8,959 nt of DNA from a bacterium (GCA_021815065.1 JAKAHI010000037.1:1-8959), one strand, 5' to 3'; counted from the stretch's first letter, positions 1 through 7,474 are shown. Translations and numbers: made by a program. The notes: generated from the letters alone by a model not told the origin.

Positions 1-2544
1 GAAATCGGAATCTCGGTGAAGAGCCATAACAGCTCGGTTGAAGAAAAAGATTTCGAAGCCTTGAAACAATTGCTGAAAAAAGAAAAAGAAAAGACCGAGG
101 TAAAGCCGAAAACTATCCTGAGGAAGAGAAAAGAAGCCGTCCTTCCGGAACAGGAAGTACCGGCAGCAGTTCAAACAGGTGCCGACGCAAAGCAGCACGT
201 ACCACTGCAGGAAGAAAAAGAAAAGGCCGGAGTGCCGGGTAAGGACGTTTCTAAAACAGAACGTCATGGGGCTGAAGAACCAGCCGATAACCGCTCTGCC
301 GCATCTGTAAAGGCCATAAAACACGAAACAGCGGCGGTGCAAAAAGAAGCCGTTCAGGAAGCGCAGGTCAGGAAGCCCGCCCATGCGGAGCATAAAGAAA
401 TAACCCCGGAAGACAGGACACAGACCGCACCCTTGCACACAGCAGGCCAAGCTGCGGTAAAGGAACAGCCCCATGCCGGCGAAGCTCAAGGACAGGAAAC
501 CGAAGAATCTAAAAAACCGCTCAAACGGCCTGTCGAGGTTCTTCCTCCGGAAGAAGGAAAAGGCAAGGGCAAGATCAAGTCCGAGAAGGGCGGGGCTTTT
601 ATAAAGAAAAAGATATTGTCGAGAATAAAAACAGACCTGTCCGAAGAAATCGATCTTTTGCAGGAAAGCAAAGAAGATGAGACGATACTTGAGAACGTTA
701 CGACATATCCCAAAAAGATACAGCCTCCGCACAAGCAGCAAAAACATGAAAAACCACCACAGGGGAATGTGAAGGCCCCGGTGGTCCAGCAAAAGAAAAT
801 AGTGAAAATAGACGATAAAATGACCGTATCGAAGCTTTCCCAGCTCATGGGGGTGAAGGCATCCGAAATTATTAAAAGGCTTATAGCCCTTGGCGTTATG
901 GCCGGAATCAACGACACGATAGATGCGGACACCGCTTCTCTTGTCATAAAAGATATAGGATTTGAAGTAACATTAAAACAGGAAGAATCTCCCGAAGAGA
1001 CCCTCGATAAAGAGAAAGATACACCGGAACAACTGAAATCGAGACCTCCGGTGGTAACGGTCATGGGGCACGTGGATCACGGGAAAACTACACTTCTGGA
1101 TGCTATACGGGCAACAAAGGTGGCAGAAGGCGAGGCTGGAGGCATTACACAGCATATCGGTGCCTATAAGATAGTCATAGACAAGAAGACCGTCGTGTTC
1201 CTGGATACACCGGGTCACGAGGCTTTTACCGCAATGCGTGCAAGAGGTGCCAAGGTAACGGACATCGTCGTACTGGTCGTTGCCGCGGATGACGGGGCCA
1301 TGCCGCAAACTATCGAAGCGATCGATCACGCAAAAGCTGCGGGAGTGCCTATCCTGGTTGCAATTAATAAGATAGACAAGCCTGAGGCCCAGCCTCAGCG
1401 GGTAATGCAGCAGCTTTCGGATTACGGACTTGTGCCCGAGCAATGGGGTGGTAATACCCTGTATGCGATGATTTCTGCGAAGAAGAAAACAGGCATCAAT
1501 GAGATGCTGGAACTTATTCTCTTACAGGCAGAGATGCTCGAACTCAAGGCGAACCCGGACAAGAAGGCAAAAGCAACTATAATAGAGACACGCATGGAAA
1601 AAGGATTCGGGGTCGTTGCTACGGCAATCGTCAGGGAAGGTACGCTCAAAAAGGGTGATTATATCGTTTATGGGGCGCATTACAACAGGATAAAAACGCT
1701 CCTTGATGATAACGGCAATGTGATACCGAGTGCCGGACCGGCCATGCCGGTAGAGATTATCGGTTTTGAATCGCTTCCCGAGGTGGGAGACGTTCTCCTG
1801 TCGGTTGATGACGAAGATATGGCATCCAGCATTACCGAACACAGGCTCTCGCAACAGCAGGCCTCGGAACCCGTAAAAAGGACCAAGGTATCGCTTGAGG
1901 ATATCTATAAGAAGATAGAAGAGGGAAGCATTAAAGAATTACCCGTTCTGTTAAAGTGCGACGTTATGGGGTCCCTGGGTGCGATACGGGATGCGATAGC
2001 GGGGCTTACGGAAGAAAATGTAAAAGTAAAAATAATCCATGCCGGTATCGGCGGTATCAACGAAAGCGACGTCATGCTTGCTGCGGCTTCGAACGGTATC
2101 ATCATAGGATTTAATGTGCGGCCTGATGCCAAGGCGGTTCAGATAGCAAATACCCAGAACATCGAGATTAAAACGTACAACATAATCTACGAACTCATCG
2201 ATGACATAAAGAAGGCCCTTACGGGATTGTTGAAACCCGTCATCAAGGAAAAGAGCCTCGGCAGGGCAAAAGTGCTCGAGGTGTTCAAGATCAGCAAGGT
2301 AGGGGCAATTGCAGGTTCCATGGTGACCGATGGTAAGATCGAGAGAGGGGCGCAGGTAAGGGTTGTCCGGGACGGGACCGTTGTTTATGAAAGCAGGATC
2401 GGTTCTTTAAAAAGATTCAAAGAAGACGTTAAAGACGTCGATAAAGGTTTTGAGTGCGGTATCGGTATAGAAAAGTTCAACGACTTAAAGAAGAACGACG
2501 AACTGGAAGTTTATAGGATGGAAAAAGAGGATCACACGAACTGA
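1..2544 (+). CDS. infB: Translation initiation factor IF-2 (5' end outside window)
   Basis: IF-2 is the GTPase that brings initiator fMet-tRNA to the 30S subunit and promotes 50S joining. 847 residues are visible, numbered here from the in-frame codon at base 1. The first residues (EIGISVKSH) match the interior of the N-terminal IF2_N motif. The true start is therefore upstream, and the GTG at 16 is an internal valine. A long Lys/Glu/Ala/Gln-rich linker (about 25-265) leads to a second IF2_N domain (about 271-325). The G domain has G1 GHVDHGKT (bases 1066-1089), G3 DTPGH (1204-1218), G4 NKID (1366-1377) and G5 SAK (1474-1482), all intact. Beta-barrel domain 2, IF-2 domain 3 (about 625-740) and the fMet-tRNA-binding C-terminal domain with its ECG motif follow. 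Size and order fit the family. The stop lies 3 bases before rbfA. Confidence 0.98.
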   Translation, partial: EIGISVKSHNSSVEEKDFEALKQLLKKEKEKTEVKPKTILRKRKEAVLPEQEVPAAVQTGADAKQHVPLQEEKEKAGVPGKDVSKTERHGAEEPADNRSAASVKAIKHETAAVQKEAVQEAQVRKPAHAEHKEITPEDRTQTAPLHTAGQAAVKEQPHAGEAQGQETEESKKPLKRPVEVLPPEEGKGKGKIKSEKGGAFIKKKILSRIKTDLSEEIDLLQESKEDETILENVTTYPKKIQPPHKQQKHEKPPQGNVKAPVVQQKKIVKIDDKMTVSKLSQLMGVKASEIIKRLIALGVMAGINDTIDADTASLVIKDIGFEVTLKQEESPEETLDKEKDTPEQLKSRPPVVTVMGHVDHGKTTLLDAIRATKVAEGEAGGITQHIGAYKIVIDKKTVVFLDTPGHEAFTAMRARGAKVTDIVVLVVAADDGAMPQTIEAIDHAKAAGVPILVAINKIDKPEAQPQRVMQQLSDYGLVPEQWGGNTLYAMISAKKKTGINEMLELILLQAEMLELKANPDKKAKATIIETRMEKGFGVVATAIVREGTLKKGDYIVYGAHYNRIKTLLDDNGNVIPSAGPAMPVEIIGFESLPEVGDVLLSVDDEDMASSITEHRLSQQQASEPVKRTKVSLEDIYKKIEEGSIKELPVLLKCDVMGSLGAIRDAIAGLTEENVKVKIIHAGIGGINESDVMLAAASNGIIIGFNVRPDAKAVQIANTQNIEIKTYNIIYELIDDIKKALTGLLKPVIKEKSLGRAKVLEVFKISKVGAIAGSMVTDGKIERGAQVRVVRDGTVVYESRIGSLKRFKEDVKDVDKGFECGIGIEKFNDLKKNDELEVYRMEKEDHTN

Positions 2545-2547
2545 GCT

Positions 2548-2895
2548 ATGATACCGAATAGAACACAGCGTTTCGGAGAGTTATTAAAAGAAGAGATAAC
2601 GTCCATAATATCAAGAAAGGTAAGAGATCCGAGAATAGGGTTTATAACGATCAACGAAGTCGAAGTAAAATCCGATTTCAAGTCAGCGATCGTGTATTAC
2701 ACGGTCATCGGTGATGAAGAACAGAGAAAAAAAACATCCGACGCACTCGGGAAAATGGCCGGTTTTATACACAGAGAATTGAAATCGAGTCATCTGGCCA
2801 TCAGGACCCTGCCTTCCCTTTCGTTCAAGTACGACACATCGCTCGATTATGGCGAAAAGATTGATGCAACGTTAAAAAGAATAAATAAGTTATGA
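2548..2895 (+). CDS. rbfA: 30S ribosome-binding factor RbfA
   Basis: RbfA binds the immature 30S subunit near the 5' end of 16S rRNA and is needed for late small-subunit maturation and cold adaptation. The 115-residue product has normal length. It shows the single KH-like fold signature: an N-terminal helix rich in Arg/Glu, the DPRIGF segment, the VEVKSDFKSA strand, and the C-terminal R-x-L-P-x-L-x-F-x-x-D motif with a final helix. The ATG lies 3 bases after the infB stop and there is no strong Shine-Dalgarno sequence (only GAG overlapping the infB stop), so translation is probably coupled to infB. Its last four bases (ATGA) overlap the next gene. Confidence 0.96.
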   Translation: MIPNRTQRFGELLKEEITSIISRKVRDPRIGFITINEVEVKSDFKSAIVYYTVIGDEEQRKKTSDALGKMAGFIHRELKSSHLAIRTLPSLSFKYDTSLDYGEKIDATLKRINKL

Positions 2896-3860
2896 TCCGC
2901 ACCGATACCATCAAAAAACTCAAAAAATTACTCAGAGAGAATCAAAGGTTTTTACTGTTGTCCCATGTAAATCCTGAGCCCGATACCATTGGAGCGGCCC
3001 TGTCGTTCTATCATTATCTGAAAGCTTCGGGCAAGGATGTACACGTGTATAATGCTGACGGGGTTCCGTCATTTATGCGATTTATGCCGCACGCGAAAAT
3101 AATCACGACACGGATACCCGCCCTGCGTTTTGATGTGGCCATTTGCGTGGACGCCGGCAGTACGGACATGCTCGGCGGGCATTTCGATACGATTAAAAAG
3201 AAGATCACCGTAAATATCGATCATCATAGGACAAACACCATGTACGGGGATCTGAACATCGTTGATCCCGATGCATCGGCTGCGTGCGAACTTATGTATG
3301 CCCTTTTCAAAAAGGCCGGTATCCCGGTCGATAGTACAGTGGCGGCGCTGCTCCTTGCCGGAATCATATACGATACCGGATCATTCAGATACAGGAATAC
3401 GACCTCCAAAACGCTGAAAACCGCTGCAGAACTTATAGGGCTGGGTGCGGACATAGGAGACATCAGCGAAAAGCTTTACGAAAACCAGTCTCTGGGCAGG
3501 TTGAAACTCCTGGAGATGGTACTCGATACCCTTGAGCTTTCGTCGGACGGCAGGATTGCGTCGGTGGAACTTACGAGGAGTATGTACGAAGCTACGGGTA
3601 CCACGAAGGAAGATTCCGAGGGCCTGATCGATTATCCGAAATCGATAGCCGGTGTTGTTGTGGCTGTTCTGTTCAGGGAGGTCAAGGAAGGCAAGTATAA
3701 GATAAGTCTCAGGTCGAAAAGCAATGTTACCATCTCCGAGATAGCAGAACAGTTCGGCGGCGGAGGTCATAAGAATGCCGCGGGATGCACTATGGAAGGA
3801 TTATTATTCGATGTAAAAAACAAGGTTTTTGCAAAGATCATAGAGAGGTTAAGGCAATAG
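2892..3860 (+). CDS. nrnA: DHH/DHHA1 phosphoesterase, NrnA-type oligoribonuclease / pAp phosphatase
   Basis: This family hydrolyses 2-5 nt RNA oligomers to mononucleotides and often dephosphorylates 3'-phosphoadenosine 5'-phosphate, in the cytoplasm and with Mn. The 322 residues fit the family. The N-terminal DHH domain shows metal motif I as H25-x-x-P-E29-x-D31, where many members have Asp at the Glu position. Motif II contains D87, the signature DHH is D110-H111-H112, and an IIYDTGSFRY strand follows around 160. The C-terminal DHHA1 domain ends with the GGGGH RNA-binding motif (289-293) and NAAG. The ATG overlaps the rbfA stop (ATGA), so translation is probably coupled. Its place between rbfA and truB and downstream partner pnp fit a role in finishing RNA decay. 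Family assignment is secure; exact substrate preference is inferred. Confidence 0.93.
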   Translation: MIRTDTIKKLKKLLRENQRFLLLSHVNPEPDTIGAALSFYHYLKASGKDVHVYNADGVPSFMRFMPHAKIITTRIPALRFDVAICVDAGSTDMLGGHFDTIKKKITVNIDHHRTNTMYGDLNIVDPDASAACELMYALFKKAGIPVDSTVAALLLAGIIYDTGSFRYRNTTSKTLKTAAELIGLGADIGDISEKLYENQSLGRLKLLEMVLDTLELSSDGRIASVELTRSMYEATGTTKEDSEGLIDYPKSIAGVVVAVLFREVKEGKYKISLRSKSNVTISEIAEQFGGGGHKNAAGCTMEGLLFDVKNKVFAKIIERLRQ

Positions 3861-3861
3861 C

Positions 3862-4602
3862 ATGGAAGTCTCGGGAGCGATTCTCATAGATAAGCCGCCT
3901 TTTATTACGTCGTATGACGTTATCAGAGAATTAAAGCGGTTGCTGCCGGTCAAAAAGATCGGACATACCGGCACCCTGGATCCCCTGGCAACCGGTCTCA
4001 TGATCCTGCTGCTGGGAACCGCTACCAGGCTGGCACAGTATTTCCTTCATTTGAATAAAGTATACCAGTTTACGATAAAGCTGGGGGAAGAAACCGATAC
4101 CCTGGACAGTGAAGGAGAGGTTACAAGACGATGCGATTACTCCGGTGTCCGGTCCGAAGATATAAGAACCGCCGTACAGTCGTTCCACGGACTCACGGAG
4201 CAATACCCGCCGGTTTATTCCGCCATAAAATACAAGGGGAAGCCCCTCTATGCCTATGCGAGGAAAGGGCAAAAGGTGGAAGTGCACCCAAGAATGGTAA
4301 ATATAATAAGTCTCTCCATGGATGACTTTTCCCCTCCGTATGTCCTGTTCACTGCGGAAGTGTCATCGGGTACGTATATACGTTCCCTTGCAAAATCTAT
4401 CGGTGATGTGATACAGTGTTGTGCGCATGTAACATCCCTGAGGCGATTGAGTGTCGGAGACTTTCATGTGAAGCAGGCATTTCGGTTGCAGGACATCCAA
4501 CAATGTCTGGAACGCGGAGATAATAAGTATAATTTCCTTATAGACAAGGAAACACTTTTGAATAAAATAAAAAATAAAGTTCCTTATACTCAAGGAGTAT
4601 AA
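3862..4602 (+). CDS. truB: tRNA pseudouridine-55 synthase TruB (short form)
   Basis: TruB isomerises U55 to pseudouridine in the T-loop of most elongator tRNAs. The N-terminus carries the family motif I (IDKPPFITSYD) and motif II GHTGTLDPLATG, with D40 as the expected catalytic aspartate. Further family motifs visible are YPPVYSAIKYKGKPLYAYAR (from about residue 114) and GTYIRSLAK (about 171-179), followed by LRRLSVGDF. The protein has 246 residues, while most family members are nearer 290-310. The missing part is the C-terminal PUA-like domain; a lysine-rich tail ends the protein instead. The catalytic core looks complete. The ATG is one base after the nrnA stop, with AAGG at 3851-3854 as ribosome-binding site. 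Confidence 0.95.
   Translation: MEVSGAILIDKPPFITSYDVIRELKRLLPVKKIGHTGTLDPLATGLMILLLGTATRLAQYFLHLNKVYQFTIKLGEETDTLDSEGEVTRRCDYSGVRSEDIRTAVQSFHGLTEQYPPVYSAIKYKGKPLYAYARKGQKVEVHPRMVNIISLSMDDFSPPYVLFTAEVSSGTYIRSLAKSIGDVIQCCAHVTSLRRLSVGDFHVKQAFRLQDIQQCLERGDNKYNFLIDKETLLNKIKNKVPYTQGV
4541..4568 (+). promoter_or_regulatory. Candidate sigma70 promoter for rpsO-pnp inside truB
   Basis: TAGACA (4541-4546) matches the -35 consensus at 5 of 6 positions and TAAAAT (4563-4568) matches the -10 consensus at 5 of 6, with a 16-base spacer. Transcription would start near 4575 and give a leader of about 44 bases before rpsO. In Escherichia coli rpsO also has its own promoter just downstream of truB, so the position makes sense. 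The surrounding DNA is very A/T rich, which raises the chance of a random match. Confidence 0.45.
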
Positions 4603-4613
4603 ACGCAGGAGGT
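4581..4613 (+). promoter_or_regulatory. rpsO leader hairpin with possible Shine-Dalgarno switch
   Basis: TTATACTC (4584-4591) and GAGTATAA (4595-4602) form a perfect 8-bp stem with a 3-base loop. The stem covers the truB stop codon and ends four bases before the strong Shine-Dalgarno AGGAGGT (4607-4613) of rpsO. TCCTT (4581-4585) can pair instead with AAGGA (4592-4596), and TCCT can pair with AGGA of the Shine-Dalgarno, so mutually exclusive folds exist. S15 represses its own synthesis through leader structures in several bacteria, and those leaders differ between phyla. Regulation here is inference from position and pairing only. Confidence 0.4.
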
Positions 4614-4618
4614 AAAAA

Positions 4619-4888
4619 ATGGCATTAACAAAGGACAAGAAAGCAGAGGTTGTAAAAACTTACGGTACCAGCGACAAAGACACCGGTTCCCCGGAGGTTC
4701 AGATCTCTCTGCTTACACAGAGGATTAACATGCTTGAAGAACATTTTAAGGTACACAAGAAAGATCATCATTCAAGACAGGGATTATTGAAGCTCGTGAG
4801 TCAAAGACGTAGTTTGTTAAACTACTTAAAAAAGAGTTCAGAAAAACGGTATAACGAGTTATTGAACAAATTAGGAATAAGGAAATAA
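4619..4888 (+). CDS. rpsO: 30S ribosomal protein S15
   Basis: S15 is a primary binding protein of the 16S rRNA central domain and contributes to an intersubunit bridge. The 89 residues are the standard length. The family pattern is plain: DTGSPEVQI and LTQRINMLEEHF in the first helices, the KKDHHSRQGLLKLV rRNA-binding segment, then RRSLLNYLKK and a basic C-terminus. The ATG is set by an excellent Shine-Dalgarno AGGAGGT (4607-4613) five bases upstream, much stronger than those of the preceding genes, as expected for a highly expressed ribosomal protein. It lies 16 bases after truB and only 2 bases before pnp. Confidence 0.98.
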   Translation: MALTKDKKAEVVKTYGTSDKDTGSPEVQISLLTQRINMLEEHFKVHKKDHHSRQGLLKLVSQRRSLLNYLKKSSEKRYNELLNKLGIRK

Positions 4889-4890
4889 AA

Positions 4891-6990
4891 ATGATTATAA
4901 AGAGATCTGTGCAGGTTGGTGGACGGGAATTTTCCATAGAGACAGGGAGAATGGCGAAACAGGCCCATGGTTCTGTCTATGTAAGCTATGCGGAGACAGG
5001 GGTATTATCGACAGCAGTTGCTGGTTTTGAGCCCGTGGAAAAACAGGATTTTGTTCCGCTTACGGTCGAGTATCAGGAGAGATTTTATTCTGCAGGAAGG
5101 ATCCCGGGCGGATATTTCAGAAGAGAAGGGAAACCTTCGGAAAAAGAGGTTCTATCGTCAAGACTGATAGACCGGCCTATGCGGCCTCTCTTCCCGAAAG
5201 GATTTAACTATGAGATTCAATTGGTCACATCGGTAATCTCAGCGGATCAGAAAAACGATCCCGACATTGTCGCTTTAACGGCTACATCCGCTGCGCTTAT
5301 GTTTTCGGACATACCGTTTGCCGGTCCGATTGCCGCCGTAGAGGTAGGCAGGATCAACGGTGAATTGATACTGAACCCCACAACAGAGGAGTTGAGCAAA
5401 AGTGACATCGATATCATAATAGCCGGAAGCAAGGATGCGGTCGTTATGGTGGAGGGTGGGGCCAAATTTGTACCGGAAGAAGAAATACAGAGAGCGATTT
5501 TCTTTGGCCATAGAATGATGCAGCCGCTCATTGAAATGCAGGAATCCATAGCAAAGGAACTGAACATCAAGAAGCGTCCGTACAACGACAACGCTATAGC
5601 CAAAGAAATTTATAGCCTTGTCGAGAACAAGTATACCACCGCATTCAAAGATATACTGACGACAAAGGTAAAGCAAGAACGGCAGACGAAAACAAGGCTC
5701 CTGTTCGAAGAAGCGGTGAAGGAATTAACCGCTGACGACAAATACAAGCCAGACCAGATCGAAAGTGCATTGGAAAAATTGCAGTCCGTCATGGCACGCG
5801 GGATGATTACCGATGAACAAAAACGTATTGACGGCAGAGAGCTCGGTCAGGTAAGGCCGATAACCTGCGAGGTTGGATTCCTGCCGAGGACGCACGGGTC
5901 AGCCTTGTTTACGAGAGGTGAAACGCAGGCCCTTGTTGTGACGACCCTTGGAACGTTCGATGATGTCCAGTTCATAGATGAGATTATCGGCGAAAACAAA
6001 AAACGGTTTATGCTGCACTACAACTTCCCGCCGTTTTCGGTCGGTGAGGTAAAGCAGATGAGAGGACCCGGAAGAAGGGAAATAGGGCATGGAGCACTTG
6101 CAGAGAGGGCCATATTGCCGATAATACCGGATGAAGCTGATTTCCCGTATACGCTGAGGGTGGTTTCCGACATACTCGAAAGCAACGGGTCATCATCCAT
6201 GGCAACTGTTTGCGGCGCTACCCTGTCGTTAATGGATGCGGGTGTGCCCATAAAGGCTCCTGTTGCCGGTGTAGCAATGGGGTTGATCAAAAATAACGAC
6301 AAGTACTTCATTTTGACCGATATACTCGGGGATGAAGATCACCTTGGCGATATGGATTTTAAAGTTGCCGGAACAAAAGACGGCGTAACATCTATCCAGA
6401 TGGATATCAAGATAGCCGGCGTTACGGAAGACATCATGCAGGACGCTCTCAGGCAAGCCAAAAAAGCGAGACTGCATATTCTCGATGTCATGCTCCAGTC
6501 ACTATCGCTTCCACGGGCAGATATATCCGAATATGCACCGCGGATTGTCAATATGAATATCAAGACGAACAAGATAAAGGATCTGATAGGCCCCGGCGGC
6601 AAGAACATAAAGAATATCGTGGAAAAAACAGGCGTTAAAATAGATGTCGATGATTCCGGTAAGGTCAGGATTGCTTCCATGGATACGGAACTGATGACCA
6701 AAGCGCTGCAGATGGTAAAATCTCTTACCCAGGAGGCTGAAATCGGCAGAATCTACAGAGGCAAGGTAAAGAAGATCATGGACTTCGGCGCCTTCGTCGA
6801 ATTGTTCCCCGGTACCGAGGGACTCGTTCATATATCGCAGCTTGCGGAGCACAAAGTCAGAAGGGTTGAGGATGTCGTCAAGGAAGGAGATGAGATCCCG
6901 GTTAAGGTCCTGGATATAGACAGGGAAGGTAAGATAAGATTGTCATTGCGGGAAGCATTGCGGGAGACCGCAGAGCAGAAACCCGAATAA
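4891..6990 (+). CDS. pnp: Polyribonucleotide nucleotidyltransferase (PNPase)
   Basis: PNPase is a trimeric phosphorolytic 3'-5' exoribonuclease that releases nucleoside diphosphates and can also add 3' tails. The 699 residues match the family. The first RNase PH domain (about 10-140) includes the FRREGKPSEKE and SRLIDRPMRPLFP segments. A helical linker follows, then the second, catalytic RNase PH domain (about 310-540), with RTHGSALFTRGETQ, the phosphate-binding NGSSSMA loop and the catalytic set D483, D489 and K491 in DHLGDMDFK. A KH domain (about 553-610, loop GPGG at 567-570) and an S1 domain (about 618-690) end the protein. The Shine-Dalgarno is AAGGAA (4879-4884). The 2-base gap after rpsO leaves no room for the RNase III-processed hairpin that controls pnp in enterobacteria. 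Confidence 0.98.
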   Translation: MIIKRSVQVGGREFSIETGRMAKQAHGSVYVSYAETGVLSTAVAGFEPVEKQDFVPLTVEYQERFYSAGRIPGGYFRREGKPSEKEVLSSRLIDRPMRPLFPKGFNYEIQLVTSVISADQKNDPDIVALTATSAALMFSDIPFAGPIAAVEVGRINGELILNPTTEELSKSDIDIIIAGSKDAVVMVEGGAKFVPEEEIQRAIFFGHRMMQPLIEMQESIAKELNIKKRPYNDNAIAKEIYSLVENKYTTAFKDILTTKVKQERQTKTRLLFEEAVKELTADDKYKPDQIESALEKLQSVMARGMITDEQKRIDGRELGQVRPITCEVGFLPRTHGSALFTRGETQALVVTTLGTFDDVQFIDEIIGENKKRFMLHYNFPPFSVGEVKQMRGPGRREIGHGALAERAILPIIPDEADFPYTLRVVSDILESNGSSSMATVCGATLSLMDAGVPIKAPVAGVAMGLIKNNDKYFILTDILGDEDHLGDMDFKVAGTKDGVTSIQMDIKIAGVTEDIMQDALRQAKKARLHILDVMLQSLSLPRADISEYAPRIVNMNIKTNKIKDLIGPGGKNIKNIVEKTGVKIDVDDSGKVRIASMDTELMTKALQMVKSLTQEAEIGRIYRGKVKKIMDFGAFVELFPGTEGLVHISQLAEHKVRRVEDVVKEGDEIPVKVLDIDREGKIRLSLREALRETAEQKPE

Positions 6991-7007
6991 AATACCGGGT
7001 AACTTTT
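6981..7007 (+). terminator. Weak possible terminator after pnp
   Basis: ACCCG (6981-6985) and CGGGT (6996-7000) can pair across a 10-base loop, with TTTT at 7004-7007 after them. The stem is only 5 bp, so partial termination at most is likely and read-through into the cytochrome gene is plausible. Confidence 0.2.
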
Positions 7008-7049
7008 CGTATAAGCTGAAAGACATTATTTAATTTATAGGAGGTAGAA

Positions 7050-7331
7050 ATGAAAAAAATAACTCTTATGGTGTTGGCAGCAGCGCTCATAACGCTGGGT
7101 GCTGTGCGCGTAAAAGCTGCAGGGAAGAATGACGCTCCGGAACAAATCTTCAAGGCGAAATGTTCTGCATGCCATTCCGACGAGATAGCCCTGCACATGA
7201 ACAAGGATCGCAAGGGATGGGAAGATACGGTAAAGCTCATGCAGAAAAAAAGGCCAAACTTTATAAGCGATCAGGATGCCAAGATAATCGTTGATTTTCT
7301 GGTGTCACAGTCTGCAAAGAACGGGAAATAA
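7050..7331 (+). CDS. Small periplasmic monoheme cytochrome c
   Basis: The 93-residue product starts with a Sec signal peptide: two lysines, a hydrophobic stretch at 4-19 and a likely cleavage after VKA (21-23). One heme c site follows, C38-S-A-C41-H42, with H42 as proximal ligand. A segment of the form GW-x-x-TV-x-x-M places M64 as the likely distal ligand; M50 is an alternative. The C-terminal helix (DAKIIVDFLV) packs on heme in this fold. It resembles short class I-like cytochromes carried by many anaerobic Gram-negatives and probably shuttles electrons in the periplasm; the partner cannot be read from context. The start is set by AGGAGGT (7039-7045) four bases upstream. It sits 59 bases after pnp, with no convincing promoter of its own, so it may be read through from the operon. 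Confidence 0.88.
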   Translation: MKKITLMVLAAALITLGAVRVKAAGKNDAPEQIFKAKCSACHSDEIALHMNKDRKGWEDTVKLMQKKRPNFISDQDAKIIVDFLVSQSAKNGK

Positions 7332-7338
7332 ATCCCGT
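7321..7338 (+). repeat. Small hairpin over the cytochrome stop codon
   Basis: ACGGGA (7321-7326) and TCCCGT (7333-7338) form a perfect 6-bp stem whose loop contains the TAA stop. There is no T-run behind it. It may stabilise the 3' end of the message or be chance. Confidence 0.3.
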
Positions 7339-7366
7339 AATCGCAAAAACGAAATAAACTCAGCAA

Positions 7367-7411
7367 TAAGGGCGGGTTCAAAACCCGCCCTTACCATTTC
7401 GAATATTTTTT
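7367..7411 (+). terminator. Strong 12-bp hairpin, probable terminator of the operon/cytochrome transcript
   Basis: Bases 7367-7378 and 7382-7393 are perfect reverse complements (TAAGGGCGGGTT / AACCCGCCCTTA) around a 3-base CAA loop, with seven G:C pairs in the core. A T-rich stretch (7397-7411, ending in six T) follows after four bases. The T-run is not directly attached to the stem, so efficiency is uncertain. The near-perfect symmetry also resembles short palindromic intergenic repeats found in many copies in some genomes. Confidence 0.65.
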
Positions 7412-7439
7412 CGATAATAAACTTTAAGCCATAAAAATA

Positions 7440-7468
7440 TTGACATGAACGAATATCGTAGGTATTCG
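7440..7468 (+). promoter_or_regulatory. Candidate promoter with overlapping dyad ACGAATA-N7-TATTCGT
   Basis: TTGACA (7440-7445) is a perfect -35 box. The best-spaced -10 (17 bases) is TATTCG (7463-7468), which matches only at its first three positions. A perfect 7-bp inverted repeat, ACGAATA (7449-7455) and TATTCGT (7463-7469), with a 7-base spacer, lies between the -35 and the start of the next reading frame and covers the -10. That is a typical layout for a repressor operator. The implied transcript start is very close to the Shine-Dalgarno at 7475, which weakens the promoter reading. Confidence 0.3.
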
Positions 7469-7474
7469 TGCTTG

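Noticed and set aside
16..18. GTG at 16 as the infB start codon
   Set aside because: The preceding in-frame codons (EIGIS) and the residues after it match the middle of the conserved IF2_N motif, and no ribosome-binding site precedes the GTG. The gene is simply cut by the window edge.
486..1064. Long minus-strand reading frame opposite infB
   Set aside because: It is a shadow of infB: Ser/Phe/Ile-rich low-complexity product, no ribosome-binding site and no known motif. The same holds for the other antisense frames over nrnA, truB and pnp.
7006..7034. Promoter for the cytochrome gene using TTTAAT at 7029-7034
   Set aside because: The matching -35 (TTCGTA) agrees at only 3 of 6 positions and transcription would start inside the Shine-Dalgarno.
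7399..7414. TCGAA-N6-TTCGA inverted repeat after the 12-bp hairpin
   Set aside because: A 5-bp A/T-rich arm in an A/T-rich region is expected by chance.
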